64,000 nucleotides of DNA from Struthio camelus (lineage: Eukaryota > Chordata > Aves > Struthioniformes > Struthionidae). The position numbers and the translations under genes were made by a program. The stretch is from positions 4,630,001-4,694,000 of the forward strand of contig NC_090946.1 of NCBI RefSeq assembly GCF_040807025.1, in the 5' to 3' direction. Below, in pieces: positions 1 through 15,389 of the stretch (its first letter is position 1; each line of letters opens with the position of its first letter). Under the pieces are notes generated by a model. It made no database searches. It saw only the letters and a list, made by a program, of their open reading frames with translations, and was not told where the DNA came from.

Positions 1-343
1 TTACCATCATGAAATAGAATATTCTGAATATAGCACTGTGTCACTAATAAAACACTTTTAGACATTAGGCAGTCTTACAAACAAATTTGGAGTTCTGAAC
101 ATGAAGTCAAAAAGGTAACAGTACTGAACAGCCATCCACCTGCAACTCCTTGGCAAGTGTCACGTTACAAAAAATAAAGATATTTACATTCAGCATCTTG
201 CCTTTAACTTATTTATATGGCCCTTTGACAGAGATAGCTTGGAATCTGGAGAACCAGTTGATTACCCTCCTTAGAGCTGAACTGTACTCATATCTCATAC
301 ATAGCTTGTTCTCATTTTACATTTCATACCAGAGCATATTTTG

Positions 344-2580
344 CAGAATCACAGACTCATCTGAGGTTGGAAGGAACCTCTGGAAATTGTCTAGTCCAAG
401 TCCCCTGCTCAAAGCAGAGTCCCCTAGAGAGGGTTGCGCAGGACCTTGTTCCAGTTAGGTTTTGAACATCTCCAAGAATGGAGGCTCCACAACATGCCTG
501 GGCAACCTGTTCCAGTATTTGATCATCTCTAGAGTAATAAAAGCTTTTTCATTATGCTGAAATGGAATTTTCTGTATTTCAATTTGTGCCTATTGCCTCT
601 CGTCCTGTCACTGGGCATCACTGAGAAGAGTCTAGTTCTGTCTTCTTTACTCCCTGCTCCAACAGATACTTATATAGATTGATTAGATACTGTTAAGCCT
701 TCTCTTCTCCAGGCTAAACAATCCCCACTCTCTCAGCCTCCCTCCTAAGTCAGATGCTCCAATCCCTCAGTAATCTTTGTGGCCCTTTGCTGGGATCACT
801 GCAGTACGTTCACGTCTCTCTTGTACTGGGCGGCTCAGCACTGGACACAGCACTCCTGATGAGGTCTCACCAGAGAGAGAGCAGAGGGGAAGGATCACCT
901 CCTTTAAGCTGCTGGTAATGGTCCTCTTAATGCAGCCCAGAAAACCATTGACCTTCTTGGCCACAAGGGCACATTGCTGGCTCATGGTCAATTTGATGGC
1001 CACCAGGACTCCCAGCTCCTTCTCTGTAGGGTTGCTCTCCAGCAGGTCAGCCCACAGCCTGTACTGGTGCATGGGGTTATTCCTCCCCAGGTGCAGGACC
1101 CTGCACTTCCCATTGACCTTCATGAGATTGCTCTCCGGCCATCTCTCCAGCCTGTCCAGGTCCCTCTGAATGGCAGCACAGCCCTCTGGTTAATCAGCCA
1201 CTGGGAAGGTGATGGAGCAAATAATGCTGGACATCATTTCTAAAGACGTGAAGGACAAGGTTATCATGAGTGGATAGGATTTATGAAGGAGAAATGCCTG
1301 ATCAACCTGATAGCCTTCTATGATGATAAGACTGGCTTGGAGGATGATCACAGGACCTGGGATTCCTGAACACTGAACTTGCCAATAAAGACTAGAGGTG
1401 AAAAACAGCACTGAGTACCTCTGCTTTTTCTGTGTCCTTTATCATCAGGTCCCACCCCCCATTTAGCAACAGACCCATATTTTCCCAAGTCTTCCTTTTA
1501 TTGCCAATATACCTGTAGAATCCTTTCTTGTTGCCTTTCACATCCCACATCATATTCTACTCCAGACAGGCTTTGGCTTTCCTAGCACCATCCCTACATG
1601 CTTGAACTGTATTACTGTATTCCTGCCGGGTCATCTGGCCCTGCTTCTACCTCTTGTATGCTACCTTTTATATTTGGGTTTTATCAGGAGCTCCTTGTTC
1701 ATCCACACAGGCCTCCTGCTGCCTTTGCTTGATTGCCTGTTTCTTGGGATGGACCATTTTTGAATCTGGACGAGATGATCCTTGAAAAATCAACCAGCTG
1801 TCCCGGACCCCTCCTCTCTCCAGGGCCATATCCCATCTGAGTCTTCCATGCAGATCCCTGAGAAGGAACAGCTGCTCTCCGGAAGCCTAGTGTTGTGATC
1901 CTACCTAACGCCTTGCTCCCACCTCTCAGGATCCTGAACTGCATTATCTCACGGTCACTGTTGCCAAGGCTGCCCCCAATTTTCACATCCCTGATGAGTT
2001 CTTCCTTGTTTGTACAAATCAGATCCAGCAGAGCATCACTGCTACATTGGTCCTCAATCACCTTGATCACTGTGTCATGAAGTTATCATCAGTGCACTCC
2101 AAAAACCTCCAGGATTATTTGTGCCCTGCTATGTTGCCCCACCAGCAAATATCCATGCGGTTCAAATCCCCCATGAGGGCCAGGGCCTGCAGACATGAGG
2201 CTTCTTCCAGTTGTCTGAAGAAGGCCTCGCCTACTTCTTCCTGATCAGGTGGTGTCAATAGCAGACACCCACTCCAATGTCATCCATGTTGGTCTGTCTG
2301 CTAATCCTTAGCCATAAAGTCTCAGCTGGCTCATCAGTCATCCCTATGCATTCCTGTTGCTCTTTTACATAAAGAGTAACTCCCTCTCCTCACCTTCCTG
2401 GCCTGCCCTCCCTAAAGAGCCTGTGTCCATCCATGGCAGCACTCCAGTTATGTGAGCTATCCCACCACACCTCTGTGATCCCAATGAGCTCGTAGCCCTG
2501 CAACTGCACACAGGCCTCTAACTCTTCCTGTTTGTTCCCCATGCTACATTCATTAGTGTACAAGCACTTCAGAGAGGCAC
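344..2580 (-). mobile_element. CR1 LINE, 5'-truncated and rearranged
   Basis: Read on the minus strand, the right part (about 2580 down to 1405) encodes decayed CR1 ORF2 endonuclease and linker sequence, with recognisable pieces such as LICTNKEELIRDVKIGGSLG and GNKKGFYRYIGNKRKT. The left part (about 1190 down to 344) encodes the end of ORF2, including KCRVLHLGRNNPMHQYRL and the [11 protein letters not shown] segment. It ends in the CR1 3' tail, seen on the plus strand as GAGGTTGGAAGGAACCTCTG. Several stops and frameshifts make it inactive. Most of the reverse transcriptase domain is missing between the two parts, and a short reverse-transcriptase piece there is in the opposite direction (see 1195-1345). 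Confidence 0.9.
1195..1345 (+). mobile_element. CR1 reverse-transcriptase fragment, inverted
   Basis: The plus strand here resembles the sense strand of CR1 ORF2, with recognisable coding for ISKDVKDKV and, further on, CLINLIAFYDD. The CR1 sequence on both sides reads on the minus strand, so this piece lies inverted inside the copy. Borders are approximate. Confidence 0.65.
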
Positions 2581-5500
2581 ATTTAAAATGTCTTCATAAA
2601 GCCAGTTAAATAGAGAGCACGTGTCAACAGTACATCAAGTGCAGAAGCACACATCAACAGACGTAAGCGCACGTTCTGTTGAGAAGACTTCCCAGTCCAT
2701 GAGCGCAAAACTTCTCTGTTTTAAGCTGTCACTGTAAAACGCTACATGAAGAGACAGAAGTCAAAAGGGTTTCCCAGTAAAAGACCACAGTCATTTGCAA
2801 GGAAGACTTTTATCTTACTTACATTATTCCTTTTTTCAGAGCTGGACACCTAATTTCTCCCTTCCTAATTCCTATAGAAATTAAGCTCCTTGGCTATGTA
2901 TAGCTTTGAAAAATACACTTTTAGAATCACAGCTCTGAATTAATTTTGTTACTAGCCTTACTAGGCTAGTGACACCTCATGTTTGAAGGTGAACAATAAC
3001 CAAACCTGACTAAGGTTTTGAAACAAGACCACTTTGAAGCATTAGGTATGGGAGATAAAAGTCAAGGGTCCTAATCAAACACTTGGTAAATCAGTAAACC
3101 ACAGAAAGGAGAGTTGCATGACATTTAGCTTCGATCCTAGCTGACTTGATGAAAGAGTGAGGGTTGAAGGGACAGAGCTGACTGGAAGTAGTCATCTCTG
3201 GATACAGCCATGTACAAATACCCTCTTACAAATGTAGCTTGAACATCATCATTTCACCTTCTCATCACTGCCAATGGGTGTTTGTTGCCTCATACCTGCC
3301 AATGAAAGGGAATTTGGGAGCATTCCTGTACTTGCTCCAGGGAAAATCAGCAGGGTTAGATCAAATCTTCAAGAGTTAGCTGGGGATAATACCAACTGAA
3401 TCCTGTTGATTAGGAAGCGCATGTTCCCTTCCAGCAGCAGGACACTACGGATAATGGCTTCTTGGAGAGGGACAACAACAAAATAGCTGGGGGAATGGAG
3501 AAGGAGGAGGAGAGGAGAGGAACAGTAATACCAGATGTTTGCAAAACGAACATCTGTCAATCAAATTAACTTCTAAATACTGTGTAAAAAGTCTTCAGAC
3601 GAGACTTTACCTTCCAGTAGCAAATCAAAATCCAGTACTGATCCAAGTCTTCAGATTACTATTTTTCAATGACCTGAATTTATTTCCCTTAGAATAGCAT
3701 GTGGATTAGGTCATCTCCTTCAAGAAAATAAAGGAAGATCTCCTGTGGGCCAGCAGATGTCATATTGGTCTGATACTAAATCTTAATTAATTTTTTTAGC
3801 TATAGTCATGGAAAGGACTATGAATACTTCCTTACATCACATAACTGTGCTCCTGCTAAAAAGCAGCAGTCCTACCCTTTCATTTCCTCTGCTTTCTGCT
3901 GCTCACTCTTGTGTCCTCCTTTGCACCAGCACTAGCAATTTAGGCTGCCCTGCAGTGAACCACATTAACAACTGCTCTGCTTTAGCCTATGGCCTAACGA
4001 ACACTAATGACAACACAGAAGAGGGGCAAAAGGAATGGCAGGTCTCCCTGCAGTGGCACAGAATCAAGCCACATTAAACTGAATCAAAACTCAAGTTTAT
4101 GCTGCATACAGATTATTAGCTGCGTAGCATGATATTGCAAAACAGCCACACTGTGAAATTGGCCCAAAGCATACAAAGGGCAGCTTTGCCTAACAGATCA
4201 TATGGGGTTTGGGCAAGGAAATAATTTCAGGAAGGAATCTATGCTGCAGAATGGCAAAGGGTAAAACCAAAGGAATTGCAGAGAAAACATCAGTAATGAC
4301 AGGTCAGGTCAAAGTATACTTTGGCTACTTGAAGGAAACTTGACAATTCAGTCTTACTCCTGTAAATGCTGGGACACAACAAAAGGAGGAGAGCTGTTTG
4401 CTTTTTAAACTAGGAAATTTGAAATCTGTACATTTGTAAAATAGGTTAAAAAAAAGGAATAAAAAAGTATGCACACTGCACCTGTAAAAACTATGACCTA
4501 AATCAGATCAGCAAGAGGAAAGTAGAAAAATAAACCAACTGATTTTATTGTTGAATCTTTGCAGAACATCCTGGCCTCTGTTTTCAAATCAGCTCAGCCT
4601 TTCTGCATAATTTCGGCTTGCAGTTTAAAAACAATTAATATTCATCATCTTATTATTTCCAGAAGAAAGTGGACAGTTTACCAATACTCCAATTCTAATC
4701 AGTATCTAAGGTGGAAATATTTTTAAAACTATCATATCACTAAAATTGTTAGCCTGATGCTTAGGCCCAAAATCAAAACTGAATAACTGCTTTCTGCTTC
4801 CATGAAATTCCTCTCCTACTTCAGTCAGGTATGATTTGCTTCACATACTATCCCAAACTGTCAGTCCAACATTGATGCATTTCAATGATTGATAAATACT
4901 GAAAAACAAAAAATACATCAACCACAGTTCACTGAAGTTACATACACACCTTGATATTTCACTAAAAAAAATTATCACATAGATTTAAGTCCCATGGACT
5001 TAAAAGCAGTATTTAATTCTGAGAAATTCTAAAGACCAGAACTAACTTCTTTGTTTAACAAATGGAACCAGCACTTCAGGATTTTAAGTCTAATCAGAAT
5101 CTCTGTGAAGACAGCAGAATTTTTGTGCCTTCAAGAAATCTGAGTAATTAAGTTATACTTTCCAATTTCTACACACAGCATTTAAGAACACTCTGAGACA
5201 GAGGCAGGAGATGAGAAAACAGCTTTTCAGCTGGACAGTGGATGCTCTTGTACTGCTGAACAAAAATCAATTTCCAGCTGCTGCTGTGATGAGCTTCTTG
5301 GTTTCCAAGGTAATTCTATTGGCAGAAATTATGAAAAATCTTTGAATGTATTGCACTAACAGTAAAACTGAATTGGAAAGGGACACTAACAAGTCAAGAC
5401 CTTATATTTCAGGGACGGTGATACTAGAATTGTCACATCTAAGTACAATCCAGAAACTTTATCTATAAATCATGGCTAACGAAGTGTTCGAAAGTGCTTC

Positions 5501-5660
5501 TAAGTAGGCAGACCGCTAGAATGAGGAGAACTTTTATAAAAACAGTCCAACTAATTTAAGGAGCCAGGCTGCTATATACTGTGATCCTTATTAAGTAACT
5601 AGAGTTGTCCCATCATGAGTAAAGCTATTCCTTTTTTCAGCTAGTGCGAATTTACTTCTA

Positions 5661-9326
<3,666 letters not shown>

Positions 9327-10489
9327 TGTACCAGATATTCAGTACAGCCCTCTCTGGAAGAAAACCAAATAACTTTGTGATGCAACATACACCATTCAAA
9401 AGTTATACATGCAAAGTGTTCGAAAATATGTTAGCAGATCATCCAAAGTAATATGTGATAGTTTTCTCCCTAAATGTATCTCTTAAATTGTGATATGAGT
9501 GCTATGACAAATATCTTTTGTGTGTGTTCCATGGTAGTATAAACACTAAAAAAACCCAACCCAAACAACTCTTAGGGCATCTAATAAGAAATAATAAGAA
9601 GCTTAACAGAGAATTCTAGAATGTTTTTAGGAGTAAAATATTGAAGATTTCTTCACAGGATGGCTTGTTAATAAATTTACTCTTATTAGCAGAATCTCAT
9701 TTTAACACTAAGTAACACAGTCACCTTAGAAGGTGAGATATATTACTTTAACCTAGCACTTGGCATCACAGATTGATTATTTCTAGAAGACAGGCCTTGT
9801 GTCAACTACAAACACTAGTACCTTGCAGAAGCACAAAGGAGGCTCTAGATCCTCCCTCTGTACCCCTGCTAGCATTGTAGCGCATCTGCACTTCCCTTCC
9901 TAACACCAAGCAGAGGAAGGTGACAGAGGCCACAAGCAGCTAAGGGTACACTGCCATAGCGAAAGTTATACGCTCTTCATGCCGCGTGTCATTTAACTTG
10001 CGGAGTTGGTAGAAGCTAGATACTGAAGTCACTGAACAGCACCTGCCAGATGCAAGTCGTCCACGCAGAGTAAAAGAAGGCCTCAAGCAGAAATGCAGCA
10101 GAAGCAAGCACACAATATCGGAGGAAAAATCACCTTAGCCCTGGATCTTTTTACCAAGGCCAAACACCTCAAGAACAGGCAGCAGAAACCCAGGCCAAGC
10201 ATGTGTGCTATAACCCCTTTCCCACAGCTCATCCGAATCGTTGACGCCCAGCCCCTCCTCGAAGCGTGGCACTTCATAACCCTCCCGGTTTGCCCGTCGT
10301 TAAGGCAACGCTGCGTGCGCTTACGCGGGGCGCTCTCCGATTTGCCCCGTCCCTTTGAGAAACTCCCCGCGTCCTTGCCCTCAACAAGGCGACTGGGGGC
10401 GGAGGAGGAAGGTAACAACAAGCTCCGCAGTGCCAGCTCTTTCCTCCCGGCTTTATTTTTTTTTTTTGGTTTGTTTTAACGGACGGCGT

Positions 10490-10930
10490 CTTTCCTCACA
10501 AATTCGCCTCACGCAACGCCCCTCCCCCCCGCCCGCAGCCTCCCTCTGAGCTGAGCTGAGCTAGGCCGGGCCGGGCCCTACCGGGCCCTCGCGCACCACC
10601 GGAGGGGCAGAGAAACAGCGCAGGACGCAGGGCGAGGCGAGACGGGGGGAGGCGGCTGGGCTCGCTCCACTCCCTCCCTTCCTCACTCACCCGCGGCGGG
10701 GCCCGGCCAGGCCCGGCGCCGCTCCCGGCCGTTACGCGCCCGGCGCTTGCCGGTTCGGAGGAGCCCGCCACCGCGTCACGTGACGGCGCGCCCCGCCTTC
10801 TTCCTCGTCCCTCCCCACCCCCCGCCCCCAAACTCCCCGCGCGCGCGGAGCAAGGCGGGAGCGGGGGGCGGGGCTACGGAGCCCAGGGCCCCGCCCCCGC
10901 CTTAAAGGGGCCGCCCCCGGGAGGGGGGCC
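10490..10930. promoter_or_regulatory. RAD51: RAD51 CpG-island promoter
   Basis: This is a GC- and CpG-rich block just upstream of RAD51 on the minus strand. A good donor (CGG then GTGAGTGAGG, exon end 10691) marks the likely end of an untranslated first exon. A palindromic E-box GTCACGTGAC sits at 10775-10784, a USF/TFE-type site. No TATA box is evident. The start site cannot be fixed from sequence alone. Confidence 0.75.
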
Positions 10931-11065
10931 AAGGCTAGAAGGAAAAAAAAAGAATTTAAAGAATTGTTGAGAGGAGGGTGAGCGGCTTTTCGCGTGCCTC
11001 TCTGCTATCGGGGAAACACCTGAAACGCGGGTAACGGGTCCAGGACACGCAGCAGGTTCTGACAC

Positions 11066-11329
11066 ATGAAGCAAGTCCTGAAAAACAGCCTACGCTGGCC
11101 CCGAGCTTCTGTTCGGCCGCTGAAGAAATCACTTACTATTGTGCACAGTTTGGCGTTTGCAATTTGTACAACGATGAAAAGTAAATTTTTAGAGAATCTA
11201 CTGCCAAGCTATATCATCGACAGGCCTGAAAGAGAAGCTTGCAGCCATAGAGGAGCCCATCCCAGCAGGGTGCTGAGGATCACTGTCAAAGCTGTCAGGC
11301 GTACTCTGGCTTATCCCTTTGCCTGCTGA
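11066..11329 (+). other. Possible divergent transcript/ORF by RAD51 promoter
   Basis: An 87-codon ATG-started ORF lies on the plus strand about 140 bases beyond the RAD51 CpG island. I recognise no domain in it. Human RAD51 has a divergent non-coding transcript (RAD51-AS1), so a divergent RNA is plausible here. The ORF itself may be chance. Confidence 0.2.
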
Positions 11330-14300
11330 GCATGGCAGAAGGCAAAAAAACGTCTTAGCCATTACAGACACTACAAAATTAAAAAAAAAAAAAGAGGTTA
11401 CTTGGCCTTAAGTGATAGGGCATACACGTATCTGTAGTATGAACACCCATGTAAACACACACTCACAATACATACACACTGAGACTAGAGAGTTGTGAAT
11501 ACAAGCACTAGTTGCACAGTACATTTTATCATCACAAAGTCACAGCTAGGGGTTTAAGGGCCATACAGCAGCGAATGAAGGAAAAAAAAAATTTGTTTTT
11601 TCCTCCAGAGAGGGAAGTAGCTATCCTCACAACACAATCCTTCAGGAAACAATCCTAATTTTCTTCTCAGAAGCAGAAGAAACGCCAGATCAAGATGTCA
11701 ACACGTCACTGGAACGTTGTCTATGGGATGCTCGTCCTGAACTTTGCTTCTGGGTTAGCAAAAAGCCGAGAAACCAGCAGGCAATTGGCATTTGTAATTG
11801 AAATCCTGCCACCAGTTGTATTATGAGCAACCAGTAGGCCAAAAAAGGCTAAGAGGAGTTTACAACTGATGGCAGAAAATGGCTTTTTTATTCTAGAATC
11901 CCAGACAGACCTGAAGAGAGCTTCAAGTGACTTAACAGAACAACAGAGCCAATTCCTGATGAAAAATATCAAAAGAAACTTTTATAGATCTCTGCAGAAA
12001 TATAACTACAGTTAGATATCAAAGTGCACAGTATAAACTGAAATACATGGAGCACTTTAGCATCTCACAGCCAAGGAAATATTTTACTGTCCCTCCACTG
12101 ACTGAAATGGTCATTGAGTAGGTATTTTAAAATTTCATGAATAAAAGGTAGAGTATTAAAGTAACTGAGCTTGTGCCATAAGTACAAAAGTCTAAAATGT
12201 TAAAGGCAATTAAATCTTCCACAACTAATAGATGACTTGAATTTACTTGCCATACCTTCAGAGTGGCATGTCTGATATAAATACCCTACTTAGAGATCCT
12301 TTTCCCACTCAAGTCTTTTTCCCATAGTTCTTAACAGCAGTGGGATGTCCAGCTTCAGTGTTAACAGCTTCCATTGCTGCAAGTGAAGTGGCAGTAGAAC
12401 TGCAAGGAGAGAGGTTACAACATATATTGCAGAGTTCACGCTGTTTTAATAATATGAAACAATGATGTCCTTTAAAGAATCTGGGTTGCAAATGGTAGCT
12501 GCCCTGGACATGGAGAGACAGAGGTACTGCAAAAAGGTTGATTCAATATCTGAATTTGTCTTCAGTTTGAGCTAACTAAACACTTTTTTTAAGCGCTAGA
12601 TTATCTTTTCATCTTATTCTAAATTGCAAAACTGATCAATCACTCATTTTACTTCTGGACAGTCATTAAAGCATTGCTGTATGCTGCTTAAACAAATATG
12701 TTCGCTCACTAGTGTTTCAGTCCTTTGTCCAGATTTTGGGATGTTTCCCATGAAAACCAAGGTTGGGAACACGAAAAGTAGAATATTACTAATAGTGCAT
12801 AGTAACTGCATTGTCATTATTTCACCTTTTGCTAATCAAGCAATTTAATATGCACTTCCCTATGTACTTAATAAGACAAAACAGAGACCACAAGAGAATA
12901 AAGGCTTTTACATTTACATATACAGAAAGGTATCAGTCCAAAGTCAACAATACTGAAGATCATAAAAAATTGTTTTCCCGTAACACACTAAAACATGGAT
13001 ATAATTGACATTCTCTTGGCATTCACACTTACTCCTGGGCAACTCCTGCTCACGGACGATCTTGAAATTTCCAACAACAGGTGCTCTAAATTAAATTCAT
13101 TAAAACAATGCGTACTGTTATCAATGATGACCATAAATTAATCATTGAAGAAAGCCATATTCAAAACAACATTCCAACCATGTTAGTGGGAAAATATGAT
13201 AGTGCTCATTCTTTCACAGCTAATATTATATTACCAAATATGAAATAAATAAGAACTGTCATTTGTAAATTTTTTTCCCCAGAAAGTAAATTAATTTTTT
13301 GAAAGTCATTCATTTCCTCCCCTGTCCTTCCCCCCCGTCCTTAAAGAGGTATAGCCATACTTGGGATGCAATCCCAGCTTTACACCTTTAATCACAGTGA
13401 ATGGCTGAAAGAAATGAGAGTTGTATAAGATCTCCAGATTTCTCATTAAGCAATGGCTATAAGCAGCACTCTGTGTGAAAAGGTTTAAAAATTGAATTCT
13501 CATCAAAATTTGACTTGCAAAAATATAATTGTTGTAAATATATTATCTCTATGGAGATGTTAACAGTAATGCATCAAGTCTGAGGCACTACAAAGGTATG
13601 GGAAGTTAGCCTATAGATTAGCCTGTAGGCTTTAAATCCTGAAGCCCTTAGAGGAGGTTAAATAAGTCTGTACAGTATAAATTAAACATAAAATTGGAAT
13701 TGCTTAAGTGCTGCCACAGTCATTTTCTACTGCAGATGCCTGGTTTTTTTGTTCGTTTTGTTTAATCTGGTACTCTTGGAAACAGGCTGAAAGAAAACTT
13801 AAAAACAAAAAAACAGGATAATGCTTATGAAGTACTACTGGAGCACCCTCTACTGGTTAATAATACTTACAGAGTAACCTTAAGAAATTCGGAAATTATT
13901 TTAAGTATCATATTCAAGTCATTTGTGACTTTGGCACTATTTTCAAAAAAAAAAAAAATCTGTGAAAGTCAGATCATAGAAGACTAACACTAGGAAATGG
14001 GAGAAAAAAAATGCAAGTTCACATTATAAAAAGTCCTTTCAAATAACTACCAAAGGTATTTCAATAGTAGCAGGCAAATTTTCAGTCAAAAGTTTGGTTT
14101 TAATAGCGCAATTAATGATCACAATTGAAAAAAAAGAAATAGCAATAATTCAAAGTTTTAATGAACTTCCACCTTCCAAATAGAAGGAAAAAATTGAAAA
14201 AAGACAAAAATATATAAACACACACATGAAAACATTTTAAAATCAACATATTTTACAGAAATACAAAAACTGTCAGCTGCCTATGGAATGGAGAGTTAAG

Positions 14301-15283
14301 AATTGCTAGGCACTTCAACACCATAAACTCAGTTAGGCTTAGCTCAGTACCAGCAGCTCAACCTTATAGACTATACAAAAGCAGCCTAGACTGCACCAAG
14401 GATCTTACAGATATCTCCTAACTTTTAATAGCTCATTTTCCGCACTACAGTTCTAATTCATTACAAACTCAGGCAATGCACTAGAAACAAGAGACAGATT
14501 TATACTGGACAAAGAACTATGCATAGAAGATCAGAATACAGTTCTAACTGAAAGGGCTCACACGTTTTCAACTCAGTGGCTTTGAGCCTGTTGCACTGCA
14601 AAAGTCTCCGGTCAGGCACCTGGTTCTGTAGCCTTCATGACAAGTCTTTCCAACTATGACTGGCGAACTGGTTAATAATTCTACATTATTTGGTTAATCA
14701 GAAGTCAAAGTACAGTTTCTGATTTTTTGGACGAGATGTTCCAAGAAACTGATTAAACAATAAAAAAACCAACAACAAAAAACCCAAAATCGAATACGAT
14801 GTGGTATGTTATAACGTTGAGTAGTAGTGGAGTAATGAGAGTGAAAGAAGTAAATTCCAGACACACAAATTTGGAAAATACTGATCATTGTTTAAAACAA
14901 GAGCTTTGCAAATCAATGCAGAACAAAACTGACACGCTACTTCAGAAGACTCTCCATACTAGGAAAGACTAAAGAAGGAAGCAAAGATCAGCAGATTGGA
15001 TTAATAAAAGACAAAAGAAATTCTTCCTCCTTCACTTTATAGGGACATCTGCGTTTATCCTTTTGTCTGAAAGGGAAGCTTGGGGCTTACTGCATTTATC
15101 CTTTCGTCTAAAAGGGAAGCTTGGGGCTTATACTGAGCATCCTTGATATCAAACAGTTATTAGACAAGATTAATTAAGAGCTGAGAAGCTAATAGCATTC
15201 CTATTTCAGTAAGACAGCTGTAAATTCTTGTAAAAGTAGAGTCAAGGAATGTCCAGCTTGACACCTTCAGTCCTGTACGTGAA
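11330..15283. other. KNL1 3' region and RAD51-KNL1 intergenic
   Basis: This AT-rich sequence holds the KNL1 3' untranslated region on the minus strand, starting at 15283, and then intergenic DNA up to the RAD51 promoter. Possible polyadenylation hexamers on the minus strand (ATTAAA near 14425, 14157 and 14100; AATAAA near 11885) do not decide the transcript end. A 41-base tandem duplication lies at 15051-15133. No further gene was recognised. Confidence 0.6.
15051..15133. repeat. 41-bp tandem duplication (two copies)
   Basis: Two near-identical copies start at 15051 (GCGTTTATCC) and 15092 (GCATTTATCC). Both contain the shared stretch AAAGGGAAGCTTGGGGCTTA. The pair lies about 150 bases after the KNL1 stop codon, so it is probably in the 3' UTR. 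Confidence 0.9.
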
Positions 15284-15389
15284 TCATCTGGGATCTTGGA
15301 GCAGATGATGATGAATCAAGCTGACGATCCTCCGCAAATAGTGGTAACCAAGTGGTACCTTGGACAGAACAGCAGAAATTTCCTCCTCT
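15284..15389 (-). CDS. KNL1: KNL1 last coding exon
   Basis: This exon encodes EEEISAVLSKVPLGYHYLRR and then IVSLIHHHLLQDPR, followed by TGA at 15286-15284. The end is slightly different from the mammalian DCHFYH-type tail. Confidence 0.95.

Noticed and set aside
12309-12491. Short minus-strand ORF ending HPTAVKNYGKKT between KNL1 and RAD51
   Set aside because: No family resemblance, no splice context and ordinary AT-rich sequence.
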